A stretch of DNA of 64,000 bases from Lactarius indigo. Taxonomy: Eukaryota; Basidiomycota; Agaricomycetes; Russulales; Russulaceae. The position numbers and the translations under genes are program-made. Where the stretch lies: the NCBI GenBank assembly GCA_025766275.1, contig JAFKAC010000098.1, positions 141,470-205,469 of the forward strand, written 5' to 3'. This document shows positions 43,449 through 54,576 of this stretch, one piece after another; the stretch's first letter is position 1, and every line of letters begins with the position of its first letter. The notes under the pieces were generated by a model that was not told the DNA's origin, did no database searches, and was given only the letters and a program-made list of their open reading frames with translations.

Positions 43449-43952
43449 TGTTACGCTCCACCGGCGTTAGTCCGACTTGGACTCGAGAAAGGTGTAATCG
43501 ACTTAGCAGGTTTAGGCGAATGGGGATCACGTGTCAACCCAACGCGAGGTGAACAGGGGCACACTGGCACACACTGCACCTGAAGATAGAGAAGTCGGTT
43601 CCTTGGTGAACCGGAGTGGAGGCACACTTAGTCAGAGACTAAGGCAGACAAAAGACGAGGCAATTGGTGGATTGAAGAAGACCAAGATGGGGACTCCTGG
43701 TCTTCCGAGTTAACTACTTATACAGATACGCGGGCTTTAAAGCGCCGCTGGAATAGTACGTGGCCAATAGCGTAACTAGCTCGAACCCTAGTACAGCTAT
43801 CCTAGGAATGAGTCATACATGAGTCACAATCACATGCGAACTACTATGCTGACTGATACGATGTAAGAGTCCATGACTAATACTGATACCGGACCGTAGT
43901 CATAACCGGTCATGAGTCGTGTGTGATGAGTCATCAAGTCCGTATTGTAACA
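43449..43952 (-). repeat. GyD 3' LTR
   Basis: 504 bp, reverse complement of the family I LTR, from TGTTACGC to TTGTAACA. The inferred RNA-start 11-mer is at 43678-43688 (complement). Confidence 0.95.
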
Positions 43953-43984
43953 TCACCCCCTTTTCAGGAGTGAGGCCCACCTCA

Positions 43985-44242
43985 CTAGTCCGCTACCGAT
44001 TCCTGCCTCATCCATTCTGCTTCGTCTTCCATCCTTGCCAATATGTTAGCGCGCTCCAACCGATAGAGACTGTCCTTTTTGTCCGCGGTCACCATCTCCC
44101 GCTCCATCTGCAGCTGCCGAATCCGTTTCTCCAATTGATCTTCGGCAAAGGCGAATTGCCGGAACCGACGCAGTTCTTGAGTAAGGGTGACATCCCCAAT
44201 GCGCGTGAGCAACAGGTCAGTGGGGTGTCGATCGCGGAGCAT
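43985..44242 (-). pseudogene. GyD pol C-terminal tail, out of frame
   Basis: Encodes the last about 85 residues of the family I extension (LRDRHPTDLLL...LRRFRQFAFAEDQLEK), but is out of frame with the main pol because of a one-base deletion near 44471-44490 relative to GyC. Stop TAG at 43985. Confidence 0.8.
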
Positions 44243-44337
44243 GAAATACTCCTCGTGAGGTATGAATGCGCGGTTGTTCTTCGGGAGATGAGGGGTGGCG
44301 TAGAGGGGTTTGCCATAAAGGAAACCCGATCCCGGAG

Positions 44338-47300
44338 CTAGTCCGAGTACGAAGGGGTCTCCTCCTCGGATAACCTGTACGTGGGACGCTTGTACTGTCG
44401 GTCCGTTGGGGAGTTTGATCGGGAACGGAATGTAATCGGGTCCTCTATTGACCCGGAACCCTTCAGGGACGACGGCCCTGGTTGCGGGTCTCGTTCGCCC
44501 ATTGGTGTATAACGAGCCGCTTGTGCCACGGCAACTCGTCCTCTGTGTAAAGGCCCCCCCGCTGCATCGACAAGGTAGGGAGTGGCGGCTGGATCTTCAG
44601 TGTAGAATTCATGATTAAGGAATGCGTGCCTGATGGGGTAGTGGTCTCCAAGCTCGTCTTCATCCTCATCTTTGTCCAATACTCCTTTCGCTCCTTCATC
44701 ATCCGGCGTCGGCAGGCGGCGATATGCAGTTGCTCCTGCTGCCACCGCGCCGCCGTCTCCTTCCATTCTTGTTCGTATTTCTGCATGGCGTTGGGCGGTT
44801 TCACCGCGCGGGACAGCTGCTTGAAGCCGAAAAAGTTCGTCTTCTGTGAGGAAGACCTCGGGCTCACCGGTGTTGGGGTTTGTGAGGGTGTACATTGGCG
44901 GAGGTGCTGGTTGAGTTGTTGCTGGATCGTCGTCGAGAGTTCCCTGTAGGGGCATAGGGAATTGTTGCAGTGTCTGGTGCAATTCTTCACCAGTGATAGG
45001 GCCGTCTTCCTCATGCTGCACGGTGGTACCGCCTCCAGCCGCAGCTCTATGGGCTGCGGCGTCGTTGGTGGAGTCGGGGTTAACAAGCGTGGCGGAGGAG
45101 TCGTTGACAAGGGTGGAGAGGAGTGCGAGCTGGTCATTGCGTCGAGTAGAGGACATGGGGTAACTGGGAGATGGGGACTTATCTTGACAGAAGGCTACCC
45201 TTATATGCGTTTCTCTGTCGGGGTTAGAATGTTTAAAGTCCCGAACGGCTTCGTCGGCAAATACGTCATCCTTATCTATCCATTGATTGTCTGAGTCCGG
45301 ATAGCCCTTCCATTTGACGAGGTATTGGAGCCGACGTCTTCTGCCGAACCGCCGAGAGTCCAGAATCTTCTCAACTTCGTATTCTTCTTCGTTATCGACC
45401 AAATCAGGTGGTGGGCGCTGATAGTTTGGTCCGTGCGTGGGTGTTTCGCGATAAGGTGTGAGAAGATCTATGTGGAAGACATCATGGATGCTCCACTGCG
45501 TGGGAAGCTCGAGTCGATAATTGACAGGGGACATCACCTTGATGACTTTAAATGGTCCATGTCGTTTAGCCGCTAGTTTTGCGGTTGGTTGATGAGTGCG
45601 TAAGTGGCGTCCTTCCAGCCACACGAGGTCTCCTTCTTCGAACTTGGGCATATCTTTGTGTTTGACCCATGACTTTTGCACCCGGAGCATGCAGGAGAAA
45701 GCGCGCTGTCGCGCTTGCTTGAATTGGTCTAGTCTTAACGACACTTGTGGGATAGGGGAAGGCCTATCGATCCAATCAGCGCGAGGATTGAACCCAGATA
45801 AGAGAAAGAAGGGGGACTCCCGTGTGGTTTCATTAGGCCAATTGTTATGCGTGAATTCTGCCATAGGCAGATAGCGAACCCAGTCGTCTTGTCGCTCATT
45901 TACCCAGAAGCGGAGGTATTGCTCTAGCCATTGATTCGTTCGCTCCGATTGGCCATCGGTTCTGGGGTGATATGCGGTTGAGATATTTTGGCTGATGCCA
46001 AGGATTTTGCATATCTCCCGCATAAACTTAGATGCGAAGCGGGGGTCTCGGTCACTGATAACACGCGAGGGGAGTCCGAATCGTGGGAATACATGTGAAA
46101 CGTACAGGGTGGCCGTTCCTTCGGCTGTTATTTCTTCATTACAGGGGATGAAGACGGCAGCTTTGGTACAATCGTGATCTGTTACCGTGAGGATAGAGTC
46201 GTAGCCCCGAGAGATAGGGAGCTTGGTGATAAAATCCACTGCAATAGTTTCGAATGGCAGGGCTTCCGGTTTGGGGTAAATGGGTTGTAGAGGCGCTCTA
46301 ATGGGACGAAGGTTGACTTTGTGCCGCTGGCATTCCGCACAGCCTTTAACGTAGTCTTGGACATCGTTCTTCATTTGTGGCCACCAGTAATGTCGTTCGG
46401 TGAGCTGGAGAGTGCGTTTGATTCCCGGGTGACCGTATACAGGAGAGTCATGGTGAGCGGCAATGATGGTGCGTTTGTCGTGAATACCACCGGTGACCAC
46501 TCGCCGTCCATCTTTATACCATGTCCCTTCAATGTCTTTTAGTTTGTGAGCGTCGACCCAGGGTTTCAACTTAGCTATGTCCTGTTCGTAGATTGGATGT
46601 TCTGGAGTCATTTCTACTGGTAGGATTTCGGGTCTCCAATGTGGATGTTGCGGTTCTTCTAGTGTGGTGGCGCGCACGAAGACGCTCTCTGGTAGTACCG
46701 TTATTCCTTCATTGTCGTTTTCTCCTTGGTCGTAATCTGGTCTTCGTGATAGTGTGTCGGCGCGTCCATTAGAAGTTCCCTTGATGTGGTGAATTTCGAA
46801 ATCATATTCCGAAAGTTCGAGTACTTCCCTGGCTACGCGTCTACTGATTTTCTGTGGTGATTTCCAGTATTGTAAGTTGAGGTGGTCCGAGAATACTTTG
46901 ATCTTGTGGGGAGAGCCTGCCAAAAGGGGTCTCCAGTGGCGGAAGGCCTTGACGATCGCCAGGAGTTCAAGGTCGTAAATGTCATAGTTTCGCTCGGCTT
47001 CATTAAGGGTAGATGAGTAATAGCCAATGGGGTGTCGTTTTCCATCTGCCTTGCGTTGAAGAAGGACTGCACCCGTAGCAAAGCCGGACGCGTCGACTTC
47101 TAGTTCGAATTGTTGGGTGAGATCCGGATGTGCTAGGACGGGTTCACTAGTAACAAGGGTTTTAATGTCTTGAAATGCCTTCTCTTCTTCCGTTCCCCAG
47201 TGCCATTCGGTATCTTTGCGCGTGAGTTTGTTGAGAGGTCGTGCTTTGGTTGCGAAACCTCGTATGAAGGGTCGGTAAAAATTGCAGAAGCCGAGAAAAG

Positions 47301-48789
47301 AGCGGACGTCCTTGACCTTGGTTGGTGTGGGCCAATCCTTGATACCCGAAATTTTGACAGGGTCCATGCGTGTCACCCCCTTTTCAAGGATTACCCCCAG
47401 GTAATCCATACATGGGGAGTGGAAGAGGCACTTTTCGAGTTTGTAATATAAATCATGCTCCGCGGAAACGCGGAGTACGTCCTTGACCGCTTCTATATGA
47501 TCCGATAGGGAGTGCGTGAGTCCGGTTGCGATGCCGATGTCGTCCATGTAAACACGAATAACGGTGCCCCGTTTTTCATGTTTCACGATGATATCCCTGA
47601 AGATGAAGTTCATCATTGTCTGGAATGTTGCGGGGGAGTTGGTTAGGCCGAAAAACATCACCGTTGGTTCAAATAATCCATAGCGCGTTTTGAATGCCGC
47701 TTTCTCTTCATCTCCCTCTTTAATGCGCACGTTGTTATACCCCCATCTGACGTCAAGTTTGGTGTAGATGTGGGCATTACTGAGATCTGTGATGAGGTCG
47801 GAGATGAGGGGGAGAGGGTACTGATTGCGAATAGTGACGGCATTTATTTTCCGATAGTCTTGAACAGGTCGTAGTTTCCCATCTTTCTTTTTGATAAAGA
47901 AGAAAGATGATGCGTATGGAGACTTAGAAGGTCGTATATATCCCTTCTTGAGCTGTTCGTTGATCCATTCGCGTAGCTTTTTGTCCTCTTCCTGTGTCAT
48001 AGGGTATATCTTACAGTCGATGGCGTCAGCGGTTCCTGGTTTGAATTCGATGGCGTGATCCCAGGGCCTGCTGGGCGGAAACCTGTCCGATGCTTCTTCG
48101 CTGAAGAGACATTCAAATTCACGATATTCGGGGGGTAACTCAGCTTTAGTGACATATTGTTGAGCGGCAATGGCGAGATCAGTGGCAGTGGCTCTGATCC
48201 GACACTCTTCTTCAAACTGCTGCCGTTGTTCGTCCGTGACGACACAAGAGTGTACTACTTCATAGTCGTCAGTTTGAACAGTAGTTGCCGCTACCACTGG
48301 TGTTGTTTTGATATAAGGGTTGGTTGAGCGAATAACAATGGGAAGCATATCCTCGTGAATGGCTGCTTGCGACCACTTGATATGCGGGTCATAGATGGCA
48401 AGCCAAGGATAGCCTAGTACAATATCTTCATTGCCGATGTCTGTAATAAGGAAGCGAATTTCCTTATGGATGCCTTTAGTTTGAACATCAACGTCGGTAT
48501 AATGGGTAATACGCCCCGATTTGTTTTCTGTGTTGTCAATGTTCCATATTTTCTTCAGGACGTCAAGTAATTTTGTCCCGAGTCCCATCCTTTTTGCGAA
48601 GGAGGGTTTCATGAAGCAATGGGTTGCTCCTGAGTCGACTAATGCGCGTATGTCGGCCATTGCGTAACTGGTGCGAATCGATACTGGAACTCTCATAGAA
48701 CGATAGCGAGTCATGATTACACTGTTACAATTAACTGCCCTTACCCAGGCCGATGGGTTCAGGCGTCCTGAAAACCCTCCTTCTTCCAC
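44338..48789 (-). CDS. GyD pol, nearly intact polyprotein
   Basis: 1483 codons: the same domains in the same places as GyC pol (DSGATHCF near 52, YMDD near 413, HHCC and integrase core, chromodomain near 1135-1185). It is then fused directly to the acidic extension, with CAA where GyC has TGA. The last about 30 residues are shifted because of the deletion near 44480. It is entered from gag by the GGGTTTT heptamer (complement of 48771-48777). Gag upstream is defective, so this copy would need gag supplied from elsewhere. Confidence 0.93.
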   Translation of the reverse strand: MEEGGFSGRLNPSAWVRAVNCNSVIMTRYRSMRVPVSIRTSYAMADIRALVDSGATHCFMKPSFAKRMGLGTKLLDVLKKIWNIDNTENKSGRITHYTDVDVQTKGIHKEIRFLITDIGNEDIVLGYPWLAIYDPHIKWSQAAIHEDMLPIVIRSTNPYIKTTPVVAATTVQTDDYEVVHSCVVTDEQRQQFEEECRIRATATDLAIAAQQYVTKAELPPEYREFECLFSEEASDRFPPSRPWDHAIEFKPGTADAIDCKIYPMTQEEDKKLREWINEQLKKGYIRPSKSPYASSFFFIKKKDGKLRPVQDYRKINAVTIRNQYPLPLISDLITDLSNAHIYTKLDVRWGYNNVRIKEGDEEKAAFKTRYGLFEPTVMFFGLTNSPATFQTMMNFIFRDIIVKHEKRGTVIRVYMDDIGIATGLTHSLSDHIEAVKDVLRVSAEHDLYYKLEKCLFHSPCMDYLGVILEKGVTRMDPVKISGIKDWPTPTKVKDVRSFLGFCNFYRPFIRGFATKARPLNKLTRKDTEWHWGTEEEKAFQDIKTLVTSEPVLAHPDLTQQFELEVDASGFATGAVLLQRKADGKRHPIGYYSSTLNEAERNYDIYDLELLAIVKAFRHWRPLLAGSPHKIKVFSDHLNLQYWKSPQKISRRVAREVLELSEYDFEIHHIKGTSNGRADTLSRRPDYDQGENDNEGITVLPESVFVRATTLEEPQHPHWRPEILPVEMTPEHPIYEQDIAKLKPWVDAHKLKDIEGTWYKDGRRVVTGGIHDKRTIIAAHHDSPVYGHPGIKRTLQLTERHYWWPQMKNDVQDYVKGCAECQRHKVNLRPIRAPLQPIYPKPEALPFETIAVDFITKLPISRGYDSILTVTDHDCTKAAVFIPCNEEITAEGTATLYVSHVFPRFGLPSRVISDRDPRFASKFMREICKILGISQNISTAYHPRTDGQSERTNQWLEQYLRFWVNERQDDWVRYLPMAEFTHNNWPNETTRESPFFLLSGFNPRADWIDRPSPIPQVSLRLDQFKQARQRAFSCMLRVQKSWVKHKDMPKFEEGDLVWLEGRHLRTHQPTAKLAAKRHGPFKVIKVMSPVNYRLELPTQWSIHDVFHIDLLTPYRETPTHGPNYQRPPPDLVDNEEEYEVEKILDSRRFGRRRRLQYLVKWKGYPDSDNQWIDKDDVFADEAVRDFKHSNPDRETHIRVAFCQDKSPSPSYPMSSTRRNDQLALLSTLVNDSSATLVNPDSTNDAAAHRAAAGGGTTVQHEEDGPITGEELHQTLQQFPMPLQGTLDDDPATTQPAPPPMYTLTNPNTGEPEVFLTEDELFRLQAAVPRGETAQRHAEIRTRMEGDGGAVAAGATAYRRLPTPDDEGAKGVLDKDEDEDELGDHYPIRHAFLNHEFYTEDPAATPYLVDAAGGPLHRGRVAVAQAARYTPMGERDPQPGPSSLKGSGSIEDPITFRSRSNSPTDRQYKRPTYRLSEEETPSYSD

Positions 48790-48875
48790 AATTGTTGGAG
48801 GATAATGTCTTTTACATCGTCTGATTCTCCTGCCACTCCATTAAGCCAATCGCTGGCGCGCTGTTGAGGGGGTAC

Positions 48876-49030
48876 CACATAATGATCAGCGGTGGCTTAT
48901 GTAATTGATACCCCCAACCGACGGTGAGATTCTTTAATAGTTCATACTCAGCCGGCGCCGGCCGACGGCGGAGATTCCGCCATAATTGATACTCCAACCG
49001 ACGTCGGCTGGGTCGGAGATAGTCGGGAAT
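48876..49030. repeat. KDZ left terminal inverted repeat
   Basis: Matches the reverse complement of 61690-61844 almost base for base from GGCTTATGTAATTGATA inwards to GGGTCGGAGATA. It includes the perfect palindromes GCCGGCGCCGGC (48951-48962), GGCGGA-GAT-TCCGCC (48967-48981) and CCGACGTCGG (48998-49007). The outermost about 25 bp are more diverged. Confidence 0.95.
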
Positions 49031-50168
49031 AGTTGGGGATTGATGAGTTACTCGAACACAGAATAGAAAGGCTTAGAGGTGGCTATTATATGTGTAGTAT
49101 CCAAAGGTGATGTGTAATCAATCAAAGGAGCAAGACTCAGGCATATAAGACCATCCACTCAGATATGTGCAAGCACATCAAATGAATACAAGTGAAACAG
49201 AATATAAGGAGTGTCTGATCACAGGTGAATGTCAATTGATAGTCTATGCATATTAGGGAGAATATCTAATAATAATATACCAATCGGGACACCCGCTATA
49301 ATTGATAGTCTAATTGACAACAGGTGGGTCGGAGATAGTCGGGGATCTCTGAGGGTCATCATAAGTAAAATATAAATGAACAGAGATCATACAGGCTACT
49401 ATGTAGTCTATTCAGAGGTTATCTAATAATAATATACCAATCATGACAACTCTGATAATTGATAGTGTAACTGACGATAGGTGGGTCGGAAATAGTCGGG
49501 GATCTCCAACGGACTTCATAAATACAATGGAAATGCATTGAGGTCATAGAGGCTACTAGTCTATGTGGAGTATCCAGAGGTCATCTATATTCAATAAAAT
49601 GAGCAGAATGGAATATTTGATCACAAGTATGTGGTGACTGCTTATAAGTGTCAGAGACAACAGACAGAGTCAAGGCACAGTGAGCTAGAGCGGAGTTCCC
49701 GCTTGTGAATACATACAAATGCAGGCTAGTGGGTGTTGGTGAAAGGAAATACAGGGGAGTAAATAAGGTGAATACAGGATAGGGACCTCATAAGGATATA
49801 CGACGGACTTCCTAATTGGATGTGTAGAGATATAAATGGGTCCCCAATCTTTCAATTGGTGGTTTAACCCCGTAAGATCTCTATAGACATTGCAGGTATT
49901 TACCGGACTTGAATATGGTTGTGGAAGTGCGGATATCCCGAAGCTCATATGCACATACTACTGGTCAACAAATGATAGATTAGTACAGGAGAATATTAAG
50001 TAGTAAGTGGAAAGCATGTGCAGATATTCCAGTATGGAAATGTACATATAGACTACCTGGCTAGATAGCTAGGATGAACTTTTGCTGCACCCCTGCCAGT
50101 GTCCAAATTCCTGGAGAATGATTAGAAAAGCGGGATTAATGGCTGGGAAACTATTGCATTGAAAGTAC
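49031..50168. repeat. KDZ left subterminal repeats, no gene
   Basis: Two direct copies about 157 bp apart (49264-49345 and 49421-49502) share TAATAATATACCAATC, AATTGATAGT and GTGGGTCGGA(G/A)ATAGTCGGGGATCT; the last phrase also occurs in the terminal repeat at 49011-49034. GCGGANNTCCCG motifs occur at 49690 and 49929. No credible ORF. Subterminal repeats of this sort commonly bind transposase. Confidence 0.75.
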
Positions 50169-52142
50169 TCACTTGATCTTCTCTGACACCTTGATAAATC
50201 GTTTCCTTTTCTCTATAAGTGGGCTAGTATTGAGTTCCTTCATTTCCTGCACATGGTGTGTATCTGATGGACCTGCTATATCTGAAAGTTGGGATGCTAG
50301 TATATCTGGGTAGCTGTGATGGGATATGGACGAGGTACAAACCTGATGATGATGATCTATTGATATTTGAAGATTTATATCCTGGAGAGTCGGGTGTTCC
50401 GTCATTCCCTAAACATATATCATGAATAAATGAAAAACACCATGATAGCAGCCATACTCACCAGGATCAGTTTCATCCTGAGACCCATGAAGTGGAGGAG
50501 ATTCCGCAGCCCATGAATGGTCAGATGGCTCATCATGGACAGATGATTCATCCAAAGAATCATCAGTCTTGTCACCCTGAGGATTAGAGTCCTCATTATA
50601 GTGAAGGTCAAAGGACTCTTCGTCAGATCCATCTGATTGCTTGGGTCGAGCACGTCGGATGTTCCGCTTATGTATTGTAGGCTGCTCGTATCATTGAAGA
50701 GTGGGCATGTCGGAACCCACATCAGGGGATCAATACCTTGGTCTTGCCTATCCCTCCAATGGTCTAGAAGGCGAAAGACCTCATCAATCCGGATCTTGGA
50801 TGGGTCCTTCCACTCAAAATCATATGGAATACATTCCTCATCTATCCAGGCAGATGGATCACTTGACAATGAACCCCATGGAATGGTCTGGTTCTCGATT
50901 CCAGTGACATATCCTTATTCACATATGTGACATACTGCAGCACATGAATTGAAGAATGACTCACGGATATGTGCAGTGCAATAGTCCCTCAGCAATGTTT
51001 GAACGACCTTAGCTTTATATCCATCATGGGAAACAACTGTCGGGAGCTCCGGGAATCCATCTGCATTGAACACAAGGGGGATTGGGGTGGTGATGGTCTT
51101 TGAGAGGTCCCTTTTCGGACGTTCCTTCACAGTATCTGAGGCATACATTTATTAGATGTAATCACTTGAGACAAGATGATGGGCATAACATACCTTTGGC
51201 AAAGCACTGCATCCCAAATTGAGCCCATTGCTGCCAGAGGGCAGCACTCTTCCAGTCTGGACAGAACTTCCGAAAGTCCTTTCCATCCTGCAATATACTG
51301 TTGACATCATTGCTAAGATCGGATCAACCGACGCTCAGCGGACATGACCAAGGGATATGTATTTGATTGCTTACAAGCCTATCTTGAGGTCGTTGTCTTC
51401 ACCCTCATATGCGGTTAGGACAATGGAGCGGATTCCGCATGTCTTATAAAGCTGACTTTGGAAGTCCTGGATGATCCGCTCACGCAGAGAGGATGCCATC
51501 CTACATAGGAGGTATATGAGGAATCAATCAACAGGTGATTTGGATATGTGCATACCTTGATTGAATGTTCTTTGGTGGTGTCTTCTCTGACCACTCCCTA
51601 GCAGACTCTTGATACTCCTCTTGATCCTCAATAGACAGTTCATTCCATAGAGCAGTGGTTGCATCCTGAAGGGCTCCTATGAATGCAGGACTTCCCGGTT
51701 CTGTCCCAGAGGTCTCCTTTGCAAGCCTTAAGACCTCATCACGGTTCAGATGATAGAATGCGTTCCTGGCGGACCATTTACGAGTAAACTTGATGTATTG
51801 ACGCTTGGGGCGGACATAGTGGTTATAAAACCACTTGTGGATTTTCTGGGATGGGAAATGAGAAGGATGGTCCGATATTCATAGTGAAACATGCCTTTCT
51901 TGCATCCTTCTTGTCAAAGGGTGTATTAGCAGGGCGGAGATGATACAGCTCTCCCATAGCCTTCTCAACAATCCTAGTGCGATCATGAGTATCAGCCTCT
52001 TGGAACTTATCGAGATATTCTAGTAGAATGTCTCCATCTCGAGGGGTAATAGAGAATCCTGTGTTACAGATTGCTCCCCATAGCTCTGTAAGCTTGAGGG
52101 ATCTCCGCTACCATCAGAATCATTGAGGTATTCATTCTGCAT
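50169..52142 (-). CDS. KDZ-element gene K1: 493-residue protein, 10 exons, unknown function
   Basis: Exons 52142-52112, 52058-51895, 51845-51556, 51500-51375, 51297-51194, 51135-50965, 50913-50717, 50666-50462, 50408-50343 and 50296-50169. Their 1482 bases are an exact multiple of three and every junction keeps phase. Introns are 46-77 bp; the one at 51846-51894 uses a GC donor, and the donor at 50716 (GTTCCG) is weak. The protein has an HMG-box-like region at about residues 75-155 (KWSARNAFYHL...ALWNELSIEDQEEYQESA), a compact middle (DFRKFCPDW, LWQQW, ELPTVVSHDGYKAK), an acidic segment and a basic C-terminus (IEKRKRFIKV). Proteins of this build occur beside KDZ transposases in agaric genomes, as far as I recall. 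DNA binding is inferred, not shown. Confidence 0.75.
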
Positions 52143-52748
52143 AATGGATGAGATGAGGATGGATAGATGGACAAGGTATGGTGATTGAGAGGATGGACAA
52201 ATGTACTAGGTGTGACGCTTAAGTGGATGGATATGAGCATCTCATTGTGATGGCCAGTCATTAAATATGTTCCTGTGATACAATAGAGAATCGGATGATG
52301 GTCGGGAATGGTCCGACATCAAGCACCAATACAATGAAACTGTTTGAGCAATGTGGGGTATCATATTGTGCAAGAGGATGTCCCGACGTGTAATAGCCAT
52401 GGCATGACTTGGTATTACAATGTTCTAATAGTGGACCTCTGCACCTGAAGATGAGACATATGTGAAACATGTATGGACATGTGGAGACAACAGATGGGGC
52501 AGAAAGGAGCACTTAGGATTTGATATCAGAGTGGACATATGTGATGATATAATGGTCGTAGTACATGTATCGGGCGAAGCGGACGTCCGGCTATGTATAT
52601 CCGCCATACAGCCCATTCAATTGACATTTACATATAACATGGTACAGGCATCGGGAGAAGCGGAAATCCGACCAACTATATCCGCTATGTGTTCCATTTG
52701 ATCGACAGCTACATATGACATGTTACATGGGCTACGCAATAGTGCGGA
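52143..52748. repeat. K1 upstream region with an 81-bp tandem repeat
   Basis: Two adjacent copies (about 52558-52638 and 52639-52719) each carry GTACA(T/G)G, a CGGGNGAAGCGGA..TCCG core, TATATCCGC(C/T)AT and TACATAT(A/G)ACAT. They hold the GCGGANNTCC motif at 52579 and 52660; another copy is at 52744. The placement between two convergently oriented minus-strand genes suggests K1's promoter region. Confidence 0.65.
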
Positions 52749-53779
52749 TCACCCGAGGGCGGCCGCAGTCTGTTCAATCTCAAGAACTACCTTGTGAAGC
52801 TCGTCATTTATGTCTTTCAAATTAGCCCTAAGCTTGGTGACTGTTTCCCACAGTTGTGCAAGCCGAATCTTGAGCGCAGCTGTCCTGGCATCCAATTCGC
52901 CAAGGTCTTGGGGCTTTGTGGTGGCAGGGATGGTGATACCCATCGGATGCATGGTGCCGGTGGGAGCGGATGTCCCGGGAGATGCAGACGGCTTTGTGGG
53001 GAGCTCCGCAGCACTACGAGTTACAGGGCGAGTCACCCCACTGCGGACGTCCTGCGACTTGTCCGATGCGATGGGCTGTATGCATATGTCTTTAGGATCT
53101 GTGGGATGTGTGTAATAGATGTATAAATACGTACCCGTGCTTTCGGAACGCCCGCCTTTCTATCAGAGGTCTTAGGAACATTGGGCAGTCGTTCAGGATC
53201 TGCACCATCGATATCCATGATATCCGAATCCTAGAATAGAGGTAATGTGTGAATATGATATAAAGCACACTTAGACATACCTGCGTCTCTGCAGACGTCG
53301 AGTCCACTAGGGATAAGTCAACACAGCAGCAGAGGGTTTCCCCTTAGCTGCGGAGCCCGCCGGACCTCCCTGCGGGCGACCCACGAGCCTTTGAGATGCA
53401 GGGATGAGGTCCATGAAGTCGTCGAGTGGGGATGCACCCCGGACCTTCATCCTCTTCGCATCAGGCTGTAGGGGACGATGTTAGTATGTATCAGGCATAT
53501 AGTGATCTAATTCCATACCTTGGTGCGTACATCCTTGTTACCCACCGCCTTGGGGTGGAATGACTGGAGATGGAACGCTTGACAGAAAGTCAAAGCCATC
53601 ATCTTCCACAGCCGCTTTTGGGGCCGGCGGAGGTCCCATCGACTTGGACTTAGCACGATTAGGGGCTTGATGGGAGCAGGCATGGGCTTGATGGGAGGAG
53701 GCTGGGGCTTACTTGGGGCGGGCTGGGATCGCTCAGATGTGCGAGACTGAGAGCGGGAAGAGCGGGGAGCGTCGGACAT
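52749..53779 (-). CDS. KDZ-element gene K2: coiled-coil protein, model incomplete
   Basis: Starts at ATG 53779 with a Ser/Pro-rich basic segment and ends at 52749 with a predicted coiled coil (LGELDARTAALKIRLAQLWE...LHKVVLEIEQ). GTATGT or GTACGT introns are visible near 53462-53513, 53100-53134 and between 53230 and 53281, and a likely one at about 53303-53361. Two junctions do not keep phase in my reading, near 53540-53660 and at 53099-53134, so the gene is either broken by indels or spliced differently. The nucleus-related sequence RPVTRSAAEL precedes the coiled coil. No known domain was recognised. Confidence 0.5.
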
Positions 53780-54030
53780 AGTTGCTGTGCTCTGAGAAGT
53801 GAGGAGGCCTAGTTCAGCGAATATATTATTGTTTCAAACGTGTCCCAATCAGATTCGATGTGTACGCATATGTACATGTGATCTGTCTTCGATTGGAAGC
53901 ATGGGATCGGACATCGGACATGGGTCGTGGGAAGTCCGATGAGCCCGACATGGTTCTTTGGGGGTTATTCTGTGAGCGCATATCTCTCCCATATCTCCCC
54001 CGCATATCCCGCCCCGCCACATCACTTGCA

Positions 54031-54576
54031 ATGGCTAAGAAAGCTGTCACAGAATTGACGAAGGATGAGACTGTCATGCTTGTGATAGCTGCTAAGTGCC
54101 TGGCAGCGATTAGACACGTTGCGGAGGTCCCTACGACGGCTGAGCAACTGGCCATGCTCAACAAGCATGTCAGTGTGGAGCTGGTAAGTCAGTCGATAAA
54201 TATACTGAGCAATAAACTGATACATGTTATAGAAGACAGTTAGTGCGATATTCAGACGGTATATAGACCGCCCCAAGAAGCCCAGGCTTCATGCAGTCGC
54301 CCAGGTAATGGGATATGAGTGGGGGAACGCTAGGCGGGAGTCCCGCGATCCAGACTGGGACATGTAACCATCGATTACATTGCATCTCTATGCGAAAAAC
54401 AAGAGATAATAAGTCCGGACTGGCACGAAGCATACACATCTATCGATCTAAGCAAGTATCTGGAGGGTATTCAGCCGAAGAAGATGTGGTGGGCTCCTGT
54501 CAACGAATATGTGGATGATTACGTCCCCTGCATACACTTGTTCCATCGCTCACTTGTGCCAAGTCGCTATGGATGA
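54031..54576 (+). CDS. KDZ-element gene K3a: small hypothetical protein
   Basis: ATG 54031 opens an exon to 54183 (helical, AAKCLAAIRHVAEVPTTAEQ) that splices through a GTAAGT...TATAG intron (54184-54232) to 54233-54304 (IFRRYIDRPKKPRLHAVAQ). A final exon then encodes DWHEAYTSIDLSKYLEGIQP and PKKMWWAPVNEYVDDYVPC, ending at the TGA 54574-54576. The last acceptor is unclear: 54333 makes the intron only 29 bp, 54405 makes it 101 bp. The stop overlaps the next ATG (54569). It may be the 5' part of one gene with K3b. Confidence 0.5.
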
